From NCBI GenBank assembly GCA_947166305.1, contig CAMVDV010000027.1, positions 1 through 43,110 of the forward strand: a stretch of 43,110 bases of DNA, given 5' to 3'. The notes beneath the pieces were generated by a model. It saw only the letters and a list, made by a program, of their open reading frames with translations. It did not search any database and was not told where the DNA came from. The position numbers were made by a program, and so were the translations under genes. The DNA is from an uncultured Prevotellaceae bacterium (GTDB lineage: Bacteria > Bacteroidota > Bacteroidia > Bacteroidales > Bacteroidaceae). Shown piece by piece: positions 22,722 through 31,253 of this stretch (position 1 is its first letter; every line of letters starts with the position of its first letter).

Positions 22722-24854
22722 ATGAAGAAACACCTCTCTACAATCCTTGCAGTCCTTGCCCTCATCACGGCTGGCTGCACCGAAGACATCGACACATCCT
22801 CGCGCTATGTGTTCAAGGAAGAAACCATAACCGGCTACCTCGAGAAGCATGAGCAGTACAGCGAATACTGCCGACTGCTGGGCGAGGTGATGGTGTCGGG
22901 AATCAGCCAGACTAACGTGCGTCAGCTTCTCTCGGCACGCGGACACTACACCATCTTTGCGCCCACCAACGAGGCCATTCAGCTCTATCTCGACTCGCTC
23001 TGCCGCACAGGGCTCATCCCCGAGCCTTCGTGGGATGCCTTCCCCGACGAACACAAACGCGACTCCATCGCGCACATCATCGTCTTCAACAGCATCATCG
23101 ACAGCGGCGACGACTACAGCGAATACCAGATAAGCAACCTGCCCGTGCCCAACTCCACGTCGAACAGTGTGGAGATTCCGCTGCCCAACATGAACGACCG
23201 CAAACTTGTGGTGCAGTACACCAATGTGTCGGACAGCATCCTCGTGGGCGACTGTGCCATCGATGCCAACAACCGCGACATCCTTTGCATCAACGGCGTC
23301 ATCCATGCCATGCACGGCGTCATCGCGCCAAGCAACAACACTATGGACATCCTGCTCCGCAGGTACATCGAGGACAGCACGTCGGGCTTCCACGTCTCCG
23401 CCAAGCTTGTGCAAGCCTGCGGCCTCTTCAAGACACTTTCTGCCAATCGCGACGAAGAATACGAGTCGAGGTTCCAGGCCGAGAAGGTAGCAAAGAGCAG
23501 CACCAGCGTTGGCGACGGCGGCACCGAAGTCTTCTACACCCCCGAGCATCGCTACTTCGGCTTCACCTTCTTCGCCGAGACCGACCAGTTCTGGAAAGAG
23601 GCCATCGGCAAGGAGCCTAAGGACATCACCGTGCAGGACGTCATGGACTACCTCGACAGCCAAGGCGTCTATCCCGAAGCCAAACGCGACGAGAACTATG
23701 AGTCGGAGGACAACCTGCTCTATCAGTTCATCACCTACCACCTGCTGCCCGAGCGCCTCAGTGCCGACAAACTCGTCTTCCACTACAACGAGAAGGGCTA
23801 CGACATCAGCCGCAAAGTGCCCAGCGTGGCCGTCATGGAGTTCTACACCACCATGGGCAAACGCCGACTCCTGAAGATATTCGAGAGCCGCGAGAGCGAA
23901 GGAGTCTATCTCAATCGCTTCCCCATCCTCGACAACGGACGACAGGGAACCTACCATGAGCTGTCCTGCCCGCCTGAGAGGGAAGGCATCGCCGTGGGTG
24001 AGCCCAACCAGGAAGGCGAGAACAACATACGCAACGGTATCATCTATCCCATCGAAAAGCTCCTCTGGTACAGCGACGAAACGCGCAACAACCTGCAGCG
24101 AAACCGCATCCGCTGGAGCGTGCCAAGCATGTGGCCCGAGTTTATGAACAACGACATTCGCTGCTCCGAAATAACCGACAACAAGCACAAGAACGTCTAT
24201 ATCCCCACAGACCAGGAATACAAGTACCTCGACGACGTGGACATCTCCAAGGACACACAGTTCTTCTACTGGACAGGACGCGGCAACGGCTGGGCCAACA
24301 TGCAAGGCGACGAAATGTCCATCCGCGGCCTCCTCGACTGCACCATGCGTCTGCCGCCCGTACCTCGCCGAGGCACCTACGAACTTCGCTTTGCCATCCA
24401 GAGCGGAGGCTACAGACGTGGCATGGTACAGTTCTACTGGGGAAGCAACAAGGAAAAGCTCGCAGCGATGGGCATCCCGATGGATCTGCGCCAAACGGCT
24501 GAAAACACACTCCACACCAGCGGCGGCGACGTGCCGAGCGACATCGGCTACGAGCGCGACACCGACGACGATGACTTCAACGCAGAAGTCGACAAACGCC
24601 TGCGCAACAATGGCTTCATGAAAGGATGCAACCAGTATTGTGCCGGAAGTCCTGGCTCATCCACCATGATGCGCACGTCCAACGTCTGCATTCGCCGCAT
24701 CATCGTGCGCGAAACGATGGACCCCGACGTCACCTACTACATCCGCTTCAAGACCGTGATGGACGACCCAACACGTTTCTTCTACATGGACTACCTCGAA
24801 TACTGCGCAAAGGAAGTCTACGACAATCCAGAGACTCCCGAGGACATCTGGTAG
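22722..24854 (+). CDS. Fasciclin-domain surface lipoprotein
   Basis: A 710-aa exported lipoprotein: signal with lipobox ITAGC, Cys19 as the lipidation site. The first 250 residues hold a fasciclin (FAS1) domain: VRQLLSARGHYTIFAPTNEA is the H1-type box, then IAHIIVFNSIID, and the closing INGVIHAMHGVIAP is the H2 region. The remaining 450 residues look like a second fasciclin-like part plus a beta-rich domain without a known motif. In Bacteroidales such proteins commonly accompany SusC/SusD glycan-uptake genes, but none are here. The ATG at 22722 is preferred to an upstream in-frame GTG, because only the former begins with a signal peptide. A strong terminator follows at 24892. Confidence 0.85.
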   Translation: MKKHLSTILAVLALITAGCTEDIDTSSRYVFKEETITGYLEKHEQYSEYCRLLGEVMVSGISQTNVRQLLSARGHYTIFAPTNEAIQLYLDSLCRTGLIPEPSWDAFPDEHKRDSIAHIIVFNSIIDSGDDYSEYQISNLPVPNSTSNSVEIPLPNMNDRKLVVQYTNVSDSILVGDCAIDANNRDILCINGVIHAMHGVIAPSNNTMDILLRRYIEDSTSGFHVSAKLVQACGLFKTLSANRDEEYESRFQAEKVAKSSTSVGDGGTEVFYTPEHRYFGFTFFAETDQFWKEAIGKEPKDITVQDVMDYLDSQGVYPEAKRDENYESEDNLLYQFITYHLLPERLSADKLVFHYNEKGYDISRKVPSVAVMEFYTTMGKRRLLKIFESRESEGVYLNRFPILDNGRQGTYHELSCPPEREGIAVGEPNQEGENNIRNGIIYPIEKLLWYSDETRNNLQRNRIRWSVPSMWPEFMNNDIRCSEITDNKHKNVYIPTDQEYKYLDDVDISKDTQFFYWTGRGNGWANMQGDEMSIRGLLDCTMRLPPVPRRGTYELRFAIQSGGYRRGMVQFYWGSNKEKLAAMGIPMDLRQTAENTLHTSGGDVPSDIGYERDTDDDDFNAEVDKRLRNNGFMKGCNQYCAGSPGSSTMMRTSNVCIRRIIVRETMDPDVTYYIRFKTVMDDPTRFFYMDYLEYCAKEVYDNPETPEDIW

Positions 24855-24891
24855 AATCAGTAGCCAAAGCCACAAGTCCACCATCCATAAC

Positions 24892-24926
24892 AGAGTGTGT
24901 CAGAATGAACGGACACACTCTTTTTT
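24892..24926 (+). terminator. Rho-independent terminator after the fasciclin gene
   Basis: A 10-bp perfect stem, AGAGTGTGTC / GACACACTCT, with a 10-nt loop followed directly by TTTTTT. Confidence 0.88.
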
Positions 24927-25695
24927 ATGTCTTAACCACGAATTGCACGAATTACACGAATTGAGGGGGATGGATTTAACAACGGACTGAGCGGATTAAA
25001 CGGATTGATGCCACGCGAATCGTCTGCAAAGAAGACAATCCGTGAAATCCGTTTAATCCGCCAGCGCGAAGGATGAGTCCGATGCGTATGTTCCCCATCA
25101 CAGTGCAGCCGAGGGTGTGTCGGCACACACGCCCCGGGGCGACCGCGATGAGCCTGCTATTTCACCACGCTCTTCCTACCTTTATATATATATAGCCCTG
25201 CCTTCGTGGGCCGAGCGCCGAGCTTTCGTCCGCTCAGATCGAACCATTGGTCAATGGTCAATGGTGAATGGCTGGTGGTCAATGACGATTGGTCAATGGC
25301 TTTCACGCCAGTGATGAGGCCGCATGGAACGCTTGCGTGCCAGCAAAGAGCATCACAAGCGACAGGATAAGTGTAGAGATGTTTTTCATAATGCTATGGG
25401 GTTTTTGTTGCAGGTCAATGCTTTTCCGGACACAATGGTGCAGGGTTATACGCATAAGGGCATAGGGTTATACGCAAAGCGGCGCACGCCATTCCTCCGG
25501 AGGGAACGACATGCGCCGCCATAGGGTGTTTCGGCAGGTGCGCCGAGGTGTAAAGAAAAGTTAAATAGGGGAGATAATTTATGCCTTATTGCCGCTCGTT
25601 ACGACCTCGCCGCACTGAGGCAGCGTGGCAGGAACGAAGGATTCTGTGGCGTACGGACACGACATAAAGCACAAACTGTATATAGGTATTCGCTG
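24927..25695. other. Repeat-rich intergenic region
   Basis: Contains the CACGAATT direct repeats (24937-24962), a 16-bp perfect inverted repeat (24991-25006 and 25046-25061, GCGGATTAAACGGATT), a (TA)n run near 25182, and TTGGTCAATGG repeats (25250-25300). The only coding-like piece is a signal-peptide fragment on the minus strand (25303-25389). Nothing else is recognisable. Confidence 0.55.
25303..25389 (-). pseudogene. Signal-peptide remnant of a secreted protein
   Basis: A 28-codon minus-strand frame reads MKNISTLILSLVMLFAGTQA followed by FHAASSLA and a stop. This is a complete-looking signal peptide with no mature protein. It probably remains from a gene lost by deletion or repeat insertion (TTGGTCAATGG repeats start just beyond its stop). 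Confidence 0.45.
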
Positions 25696-25703
25696 CAAAG
25701 TTA
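25696..25703 (-). promoter_or_regulatory. Minus-strand promoter-like TAACTTTG without a clear gene
   Basis: A perfect TAACTTTG pointing left, back-to-back with the WbsX-like gene promoter. Downstream only a 28-codon frame from about 25665 and, further on, the signal-peptide remnant are seen, so this may be the surviving promoter of a lost gene. Confidence 0.4.
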
Positions 25704-25779
25704 CGCTTTTATTCCATATCCTCCAAGGGCTGTGCACAAAAACTTTCCCGAAAAGCTTCCGTCGGAGGGAATAAATTCG

Positions 25780-25787
25780 TAACTTTG
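25780..25787 (+). promoter_or_regulatory. Promoter -7 element of the GH99-like gene
   Basis: TAACTTTG, with a predicted start near 25794. This leaves the ATG at 25838 with a 44-nt leader, and makes an ATG at 25796 unlikely. Confidence 0.7.
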
Positions 25788-25837
25788 CCGTCGGAATGGA
25801 ATCCATTCGGACTAAAAAACATAAAACAAGAGTATCT

Positions 25838-27019
25838 ATGAATGCTTTTACAAAGAAGAATGTGCTCCTGCTGCTTGCGCTGATGACAGTGCAGGCGACA
25901 GTGCTGGCCAGTAAACGCTACGATGTGGCGGCGTATGTCTATCCGGCCTATGTCAGCGACGATGCGCGGTTGCGCCCGTTCTGGCCGATGGGTATGGGAG
26001 AATGGGAGACGGTGCTGACGATGCAGCAGCGCAATCCGGGCCACTACTGGCGGCGATGGCCGCTTTGGGGCTATGTGAACGAGGCCGACCCTGCCGTGAT
26101 GGAGATGGAGATAGAACAGGCTGCCAGCCACGGCGTGAACGTCTTCATCTTTGACTGGTATTGGTATGACGGCCGTCCGTTCATGGAGACGACGCTAACC
26201 AACGGCTTCCTCCGCGCCCGAAACCGCGACCGTATGCAGTTCTACCTCATGTGGGCGAACCACGACGTGCTCAACTACTGGGACACACGCATTGCTCACC
26301 TGGGCGAGGAGAACGTCATCTGGCGAGGGGCCGTGAGCCGCAAGGAGTTCGAGAAAGTGTGCCTGCGCTACATTGAGCACTTCTTCCGTCAGCCCAACTA
26401 CTACAAGATCGACGGTCGGCCCGTGCTGATGATCTACGACGTGAAGAACTTCATCGACGGTCTGGGCGGCATGGACGAGGCTGCCGACGCGGTGAAGTGG
26501 TTCCGAAGGCAGGTCAGGAAGGCAGGTTTCCCCGACCTCGAGCTGCAACTGACCATGTGGGGACCCAACCTGAACTACAGCGGATTCGATGCCGGCAGGA
26601 GCGACAAGCCGCACGACGCCTTTGTGCGACGCATTGGCTTCGACAGCTCGAGCCACTATCAGTTCTGCCATTTCCTCAATGTCGACGATGAATATCCGCA
26701 CCTTGCGGAGCAGGCTGCGGCGGAATGGGAACGCCTGGAGCGCGACTTCAGCATCCCCTACTATCCGCACGTCAGCGTGGGGTGGGACAACAGTCCGCGC
26801 ACTCGCCAGAGTGCCGTCGTTAGGAACAACACGCCGGAGAACTTCGAGCAGGCACTCCGCAAAGCGAAAGCCTACGTTGATGCCCGTCCGCAGTTGCATC
26901 CACTCATCACCATTAACTCCTGGAACGAGTGGACCGAGACGAGCTACCTGCAGCCGGACAACGTCTATGGCTACGGCTACCTCGATGCCGTGAAGCGCGT
27001 CTTCGTGGACAAGCCTTAG
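25838..27019 (+). CDS. GH99-like / WbsX-family secreted protein
   Basis: A 393-aa exported protein, signal peptide about 1-22 (KNVLLLLALMTVQATVLA). The mature part is a WbsX / glycoside-hydrolase-family-99-like TIM barrel: VAAYVYPAYVSD, WPLWGYVNEADP, HGVNVFIFDWYWYDGRPF, DGRPVLMIYDV, and the terminal ITINSWNEWTETSYLQP with the conserved NEWTE. GH99 enzymes are endo-alpha-mannosidases/mannanases; WbsX members occur in O-antigen and glycan clusters. Which one applies cannot be told. A hydrolytic role on an external glycan fits the signal peptide. Confidence 0.85.
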   Translation: MNAFTKKNVLLLLALMTVQATVLASKRYDVAAYVYPAYVSDDARLRPFWPMGMGEWETVLTMQQRNPGHYWRRWPLWGYVNEADPAVMEMEIEQAASHGVNVFIFDWYWYDGRPFMETTLTNGFLRARNRDRMQFYLMWANHDVLNYWDTRIAHLGEENVIWRGAVSRKEFEKVCLRYIEHFFRQPNYYKIDGRPVLMIYDVKNFIDGLGGMDEAADAVKWFRRQVRKAGFPDLELQLTMWGPNLNYSGFDAGRSDKPHDAFVRRIGFDSSSHYQFCHFLNVDDEYPHLAEQAAAEWERLERDFSIPYYPHVSVGWDNSPRTRQSAVVRNNTPENFEQALRKAKAYVDARPQLHPLITINSWNEWTETSYLQPDNVYGYGYLDAVKRVFVDKP

Positions 27020-27032
27020 CCACGAGTCCACG

Positions 27033-27087
27033 CCACGGCGTGCCATGGCGCGTCCGTCCGTGCTTGCATCGAAGGAACGGCGAAGGG
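27033..27087 (+). repeat. Degenerate fragment of the 92-bp repeat
   Basis: GCGCGTCCGT, TGCATCGAAGG and GGCGAAG match copy C in order with small gaps, after a corrupted palindrome (CGCCACGGCGTGCCATGGCG). The other end is missing. Confidence 0.5.
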
Positions 27088-27096
27088 GTGCACTTA

Positions 27097-27130
27097 ACAA
27101 AAACGCGCACTCCCGATGGGAAATGCGCGC
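27097..27130 (-). terminator. Terminator of the wza-wzc operon
   Basis: On the minus strand CGCGCATTTCCC-ATC-GGGAGTGCGCG forms a GC-rich stem with a small bulge, followed by TTTTTG. It lies 23 bp after the wzc stop codon. Confidence 0.8.
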
Positions 27131-27152
27131 CTTTCACTATCTTCGCTGAGAG

Positions 27153-29630
27153 TTACTTCTTCCTGTGAGAAGACTTCTTGTGTTTCTTGCTGCCAAAGAG
27201 CTTTTGCCAGAAACTCTTCTTCTTCTCCGAATGACCGTAGCCATAGCCGTAACCGTAGCCATAACCATAGCCATAGCCGTAGCCATAGCCGTACTTCTTG
27301 CTCTTGAGTCGGCTGTCGTTGAGGACGATGCAGAGGTGGTTGAACTTCTTCTCCTGATGCAAGCGTTCCAGTTCCGGCAGGTAACGACGGTCCACTTTCG
27401 TCTCACGAAGGACGTAGATGGTGAGGTCGACCACGCGGTTCACGATGCCGGCGTCTGCCACAACCTGTGCAGGCACGTTGTCGATGACAACATAGTCGTA
27501 GCGTGTCTTCAACTGCTCAATGCACTCCTCCAGTCTGCTGCTCATGAGTAGCTCGGTAGGATTGGGCGCCGGCACACCTGCAGGCAGCAGGTCGAGGTTG
27601 CAATCCTTGCTCTTGGGAACAATAAGTTCGAACACATCGTCCTTGTTGCCGGAGAGATAGGAGGTGAGGCCCAGCTTGTCCGACACTTCAGACAGGTGGC
27701 TTCGGGTGCGCTTGCGTATGTCGGCATCAATAAGGACGACGCGTTTGCCGGTAAGGCCGAGCGTTGCAGCGAAGTTACCGCTGATGAACGTCTTGCCTTC
27801 GCCGGGCATTGTGCTCGTAAGCATGATGACTCTTGCGTCCTTGTTGATGAATGGCATATTGAAGCGAATGAGTCGGAAGGCTTCGGAGAGCACGTCGTCC
27901 TTGTCTTCCTCCACGATAATCTCGGAATCCTTGATGCTTGCCTTGCTGTGCGGCACTTCGCCCAGGATGGGAATCGTGGTGTATTTCTCCACATCCTTGC
28001 GTCCATGCACCGTAGTGTCGAAGAGCTTGCGCAGCTGGAAGAAGAGGAATGGCACGACAAGACCCATGAGCAGCGCCATGAGGGTGATGACTTTTGTTCG
28101 AGGCGCGATGGGTGAGCGGCTACCGAACGGTTGCTCCACGACGCGGATGTTCGCCTCAGTGATGGCGAGCTGCAGGGCTGTCTCCTCGCGTTTGTTGAGG
28201 AGGTAGGTGTAGAGCGTTTCCTTGATGGTCTGCTGGCGCGTGATGTCGATGACCTGCTTCTCCTTTTGCGGCACGGCATGAAGGTTGCCCATGATGCCGG
28301 CCTCTTCGCGTTTGGCCTTGTCCACCTGCAGTTTGAGGCTGGAGCTATAGCCCTTGAGCGAAGCGAGGATGGCGGTCCGCATCTGTTCGAGGTTGCTGTC
28401 GAGGTCGCGGATAGTGGGGCTGTTGCCCGAAGTGTTTGCCGCAAGACGGTTACGCTCAAGCATCATCTTATTATAATTGGCAATCTGCGTCGTGATGCCT
28501 TGGTCGCTGATGCCGCCCATGGTGGGGATGAGGTTGCCAGCATTGACGTTTTGCGTCAGGTAGTCCACGAGGTATTCCACCATGGAGTATTGCGTCTCGG
28601 CCTGCACGGTGCGCTGGCGTGCCGCATTGCCTTGGCTGATGAAGGCGTCGCTACTTGCCTTGATGTCCACAAGGCCACTGCTCTGCTTGAACTGGGCCAT
28701 TTTGCCTTCCACTTCGTTGAGTTCGCGGTGGATGAGGGCGATGCGGTCTTCGATGAACTCCGACGTGCTCTTGGCTATCTGGTTCTTGTCCTCGATGATG
28801 CTACGTTTGTAGGCTTCGAGCAGACCGCTGAGGATGTCGTCGGCACGCTGTATGTTGGTGTCGGTGCAAGTGATGCGCACGAGGGTGCTTTCCTTGTCTA
28901 TTTCGCTGCTCTGCACCTTGTTATAGAGCATGATGGCTGCATCTTCCATGCTGACGCGCTGCACGCTGATGGTCTGTCCGACGAAGGGTTCGAAGGCTTG
29001 GGCCTCGGTGGCAGGCGTTGCAACGAAGTCGCCGAAGGGTGTCTTCACGACCTTTCCCCACTCTACCTTAGCGGTGAATGTGCTCTCCTGCGCGGGGTTT
29101 CCGCAAATGACGTCGTGGATGGTGCCGCCTCGGTTGCTGTCGATGGTGAACATGAAGCTTGCCGGGCCTGCGAACTCGGTGACGAAATTGATGGTGAAGG
29201 GGCGGTCGTTGTAGAGGGAGATGTTGCGGAGGCCGACGCGAATGCTGTACATCACGTCGAGCTGAAGCTTCTTTGCCACTTCCTGGGCAAGTTGGAATGA
29301 GTGGAGAATGTACACCTCGTTCTTGACACTTGCTCCCGCGAGCACGCCATTGAGCTGCATCAGGGCATCGGTGCTAATGGCAGAACGCCTGCCGCCGCCT
29401 TGTCCGCTGTCGTCCTTGACGAGCATGACGGCCTGCCGCTGATAGACGTTCGACTTGGTGGCAAGGTAGAGTCGTGCTGCCGCGAGGCAGATTATCACGG
29501 AGAGGAGAAACCAGAACCAGTTGCCGACGAAGGTGTCGAGGATGTCGCGGAGCGTGAGTGTTTCCTCAATGCTTGTATTTCCCCGGCGACGGACACGGGC
29601 TGTAGCGCCGTTTTTGCTGCTATTTTCCAT
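27153..29630 (-). CDS. wzc: Polysaccharide co-polymerase / tyrosine autokinase (Wzc type)
   Basis: An 825-aa inner-membrane protein that controls chain length and export of surface polysaccharide. The Wzz domain has transmembrane segments at about 35-55 and 512-531 with a large periplasmic part between. The C-terminal BY-kinase has Walker A PGEGKT (609-614), Walker A' VVLIDADIR (631-639) and Walker B D717. The tail is ten consecutive Tyr-Gly pairs (780-799) followed by a Lys-rich end; this is the Tyr cluster that BY-kinases autophosphorylate, here unusually regular. It lies 10 bp after the wza-type gene in a two-gene operon with its own promoter and terminator. Glycosyltransferases and flippase are not next to it, so the polymer made is unknown. 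Confidence 0.93.
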   Translation of the reverse strand: MENSSKNGATARVRRRGNTSIEETLTLRDILDTFVGNWFWFLLSVIICLAAARLYLATKSNVYQRQAVMLVKDDSGQGGGRRSAISTDALMQLNGVLAGASVKNEVYILHSFQLAQEVAKKLQLDVMYSIRVGLRNISLYNDRPFTINFVTEFAGPASFMFTIDSNRGGTIHDVICGNPAQESTFTAKVEWGKVVKTPFGDFVATPATEAQAFEPFVGQTISVQRVSMEDAAIMLYNKVQSSEIDKESTLVRITCTDTNIQRADDILSGLLEAYKRSIIEDKNQIAKSTSEFIEDRIALIHRELNEVEGKMAQFKQSSGLVDIKASSDAFISQGNAARQRTVQAETQYSMVEYLVDYLTQNVNAGNLIPTMGGISDQGITTQIANYNKMMLERNRLAANTSGNSPTIRDLDSNLEQMRTAILASLKGYSSSLKLQVDKAKREEAGIMGNLHAVPQKEKQVIDITRQQTIKETLYTYLLNKREETALQLAITEANIRVVEQPFGSRSPIAPRTKVITLMALLMGLVVPFLFFQLRKLFDTTVHGRKDVEKYTTIPILGEVPHSKASIKDSEIIVEEDKDDVLSEAFRLIRFNMPFINKDARVIMLTSTMPGEGKTFISGNFAATLGLTGKRVVLIDADIRKRTRSHLSEVSDKLGLTSYLSGNKDDVFELIVPKSKDCNLDLLPAGVPAPNPTELLMSSRLEECIEQLKTRYDYVVIDNVPAQVVADAGIVNRVVDLTIYVLRETKVDRRYLPELERLHQEKKFNHLCIVLNDSRLKSKKYGYGYGYGYGYGYGYGYGYGHSEKKKSFWQKLFGSKKHKKSSHRKK

Positions 29631-29640
29631 GACTTACAGT

Positions 29641-30459
29641 TTACTTTTTGAGTGCGACGATAAGGGATACGATGGAAACGATCATGCCTACGACGGTACT
29701 GCCGACGGAGAGCCATGTATAGCTTGTGCTGCCCTTCACGCGCTGGCTTTTGTTGGGCTGGACGTAGATGACGTCATTCTGCTGCAGGTAGTAGGCTGGG
29801 GAGCTGAAGACTGCTTGGTTGTCGAGCAGATTCACTTCGTAGGCTCTGCGCTGTCCGTTCTCTTCGCGCACCACGAGCACGTTGTTTCGGAAGGCACTGT
29901 TGGTGAGGTCGCCTGCCTTGCCGAGGGCTTCCAGGATGGTGAGGCGTTCGCCCTGATAGGTTTGCGTGCCGGGATTCTTGACATCGCCGAGCACTGTCAC
30001 CTTGAAGCTCATTATCTTTGTGTTGACCACGGCGTCGTTGATGTAGCCTTCGTCAATCATTCTCTTCTGAATCATCTTGGATACCTGGTCGGTGGTCAGT
30101 CCTCCCACATGGAGGGTGCCGAAGATGGGGAACTCGATGTTGCCTTCGATGTTCACCTTGAAGTAGGATACGCCGGAGGAGACGTTCACCGTGTTGGTAC
30201 CCGTCGTGGAGTTGTTGCCGCCGCCGATGAGGGTGTTGTTGTTGAAGCGTATCAGCAGCTCGCCATCCTTACTTGCCACGGAGATGGCAAGCTGGTCGTC
30301 GGGCTGTATCTTCAGCTGGAAGTAGTCCTTGATTTCATGCGGCAGGGCATAGTCCTGTGTGGCACCTTGCAGGTAAATCATCTTCTTGTTCGAGATGCAG
30401 GAAGTCGTCAGCCCCATACACAGAGCGCAGACTAAAAGCGAAGTCGTTGTCCTTTTCAT
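29641..30459 (-). CDS. wza: Polysaccharide export outer-membrane lipoprotein (Wza type)
   Basis: A 272-aa lipoprotein that forms the outer-membrane export channel for capsule or exopolysaccharide. Lipobox LTTSC places the lipidated Cys at residue 21. The polysaccharide export (PES) domain covers about 35-130 (IQPDDQLAISVASKDGE), followed by a SLBB-type domain (VTVLGDVKNPGTQTYQGERL) and a hydrophobic C-terminal helix (VGSTVVGMIVSIVSLIVAL), as usual in Bacteroidota homologues. It is first in the operon; the TAATTTTG promoter is 26 bp upstream. Confidence 0.92.
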   Translation of the reverse strand: MKRTTTSLLVCALCMGLTTSCISNKKMIYLQGATQDYALPHEIKDYFQLKIQPDDQLAISVASKDGELLIRFNNNTLIGGGNNSTTGTNTVNVSSGVSYFKVNIEGNIEFPIFGTLHVGGLTTDQVSKMIQKRMIDEGYINDAVVNTKIMSFKVTVLGDVKNPGTQTYQGERLTILEALGKAGDLTNSAFRNNVLVVREENGQRRAYEVNLLDNQAVFSSPAYYLQQNDVIYVQPNKSQRVKGSTSYTWLSVGSTVVGMIVSIVSLIVALKK

Positions 30460-30484
30460 TACTTATTTATATACGTTTTGGGCG

Positions 30485-30492
30485 CAAAATTA
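30485..30492 (-). promoter_or_regulatory. Promoter -7 element of the wza-wzc operon
   Basis: TAATTTTG on the minus strand, giving a leader of about 20 nt before the ATG at 30459. Confidence 0.68.
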
Positions 30493-30604
30493 GTAAAAAA
30501 ATGTCAGACTTCAGCAAGATAGTGAAAAAAAAACTGCCATTCTTGCAATAATCAGACAGAAAACGGTAACTTGCAGCCCGAATGATGCTAAAACAGACAC
30601 TTCA

Positions 30605-31138
30605 ATGCGTATAATCAAGCCATTCCTGCTCTTGTCCTTGCTCTCTGTCTTCGGTCAAACGACGACGGCTCAGGAGAAGATGATCACGGGCAATGCATCG
30701 TATTATGCCGACAAATTCCACGGCCGGCGCACTGCCAGCGGAGAGATATACCACAAGGACAGCATGACCTGCGCTCACCTCAAGTACCCCTTCGGCACGG
30801 TGCTGAAGGTGAGAAACCCGCTCAACGACAAGACCGTCATCGTGCGTGTCACCGACCGAGGCCCTTACTCCAAGCGCTTTGTCCTCGACCTGAGCCGTGC
30901 CGCAGCGCGCGAGCTCGACATCATCCGTGCCGGGTTCTCGATGGTGGAGATTACGCCTATTCATACCTTCCAGGTGCCTTACCGCGTGGAGGACGATGGC
31001 ATCGAGGAGATACCCCAGCTGGAGATGCAGTTCACCCCGGCGGCCACCTTCCCGGAACCTGTCTGGCAGCGCGACACGGTCTGCGTGGCGAAGGAGCTGA
31101 AGAAACAGACCAGCAGATGGAAACTCCCTAAGCTCTGA
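30605..31138 (+). CDS. rlpA: RlpA-like septal/periplasmic lytic transglycosylase
   Basis: A 177-aa exported protein with a signal peptide (1-22, ending TTTA). The double-psi beta-barrel domain spans about 28-115: GNASYYADKFHGRRTASGE, the HLKYPFGTVLKV strand, IVRVTDRGPYSKRF, and the LDLSRAAARELD helix. RlpA proteins bind or cut denuded peptidoglycan glycan chains. No SPOR domain is present, so targeting to the septum by that route is not expected. The C-terminal 60 residues are unrelated and basic. It is a monocistronic gene, divergent from wza. Confidence 0.86.
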   Translation: MRIIKPFLLLSLLSVFGQTTTAQEKMITGNASYYADKFHGRRTASGEIYHKDSMTCAHLKYPFGTVLKVRNPLNDKTVIVRVTDRGPYSKRFVLDLSRAAARELDIIRAGFSMVEITPIHTFQVPYRVEDDGIEEIPQLEMQFTPAATFPEPVWQRDTVCVAKELKKQTSRWKLPKL

Positions 31139-31158
31139 CTCCCGGGGCATAGGGCTAC

Positions 31159-31183
31159 GGCGAAACCCTTCGGGGTTGTCGCC
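31159..31183 (+). terminator. UUCG-capped hairpin after rlpA
   Basis: GGCGAAACCC-TTCG-GGGTTGTCGCC forms a stable stem with one bulge and a UUCG tetraloop 20 bp after the rlpA stop. There is no T run, so its role as a terminator is uncertain on its own; it may protect the mRNA end. Confidence 0.5.
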
Positions 31184-31189
31184 ACAAAG

Positions 31190-31239
31190 CAACAGGGTTC
31201 CTGCCATAACCCCTCACGGTTATTGCAGGAACCCTGTTG
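31190..31239. terminator. Large inverted repeat between convergent genes
   Basis: A perfect 15-bp stem, CAACAGGGTTCCTGC / GCAGGAACCCTGTTG, continues into ATAACC / GGTTAT around a CCTCAC loop. It lies between the ends of rlpA and the sulfatase gene and could end transcription from both sides. Confidence 0.7.
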
Positions 31240-31253
31240 ATGTTTCCCGATGA

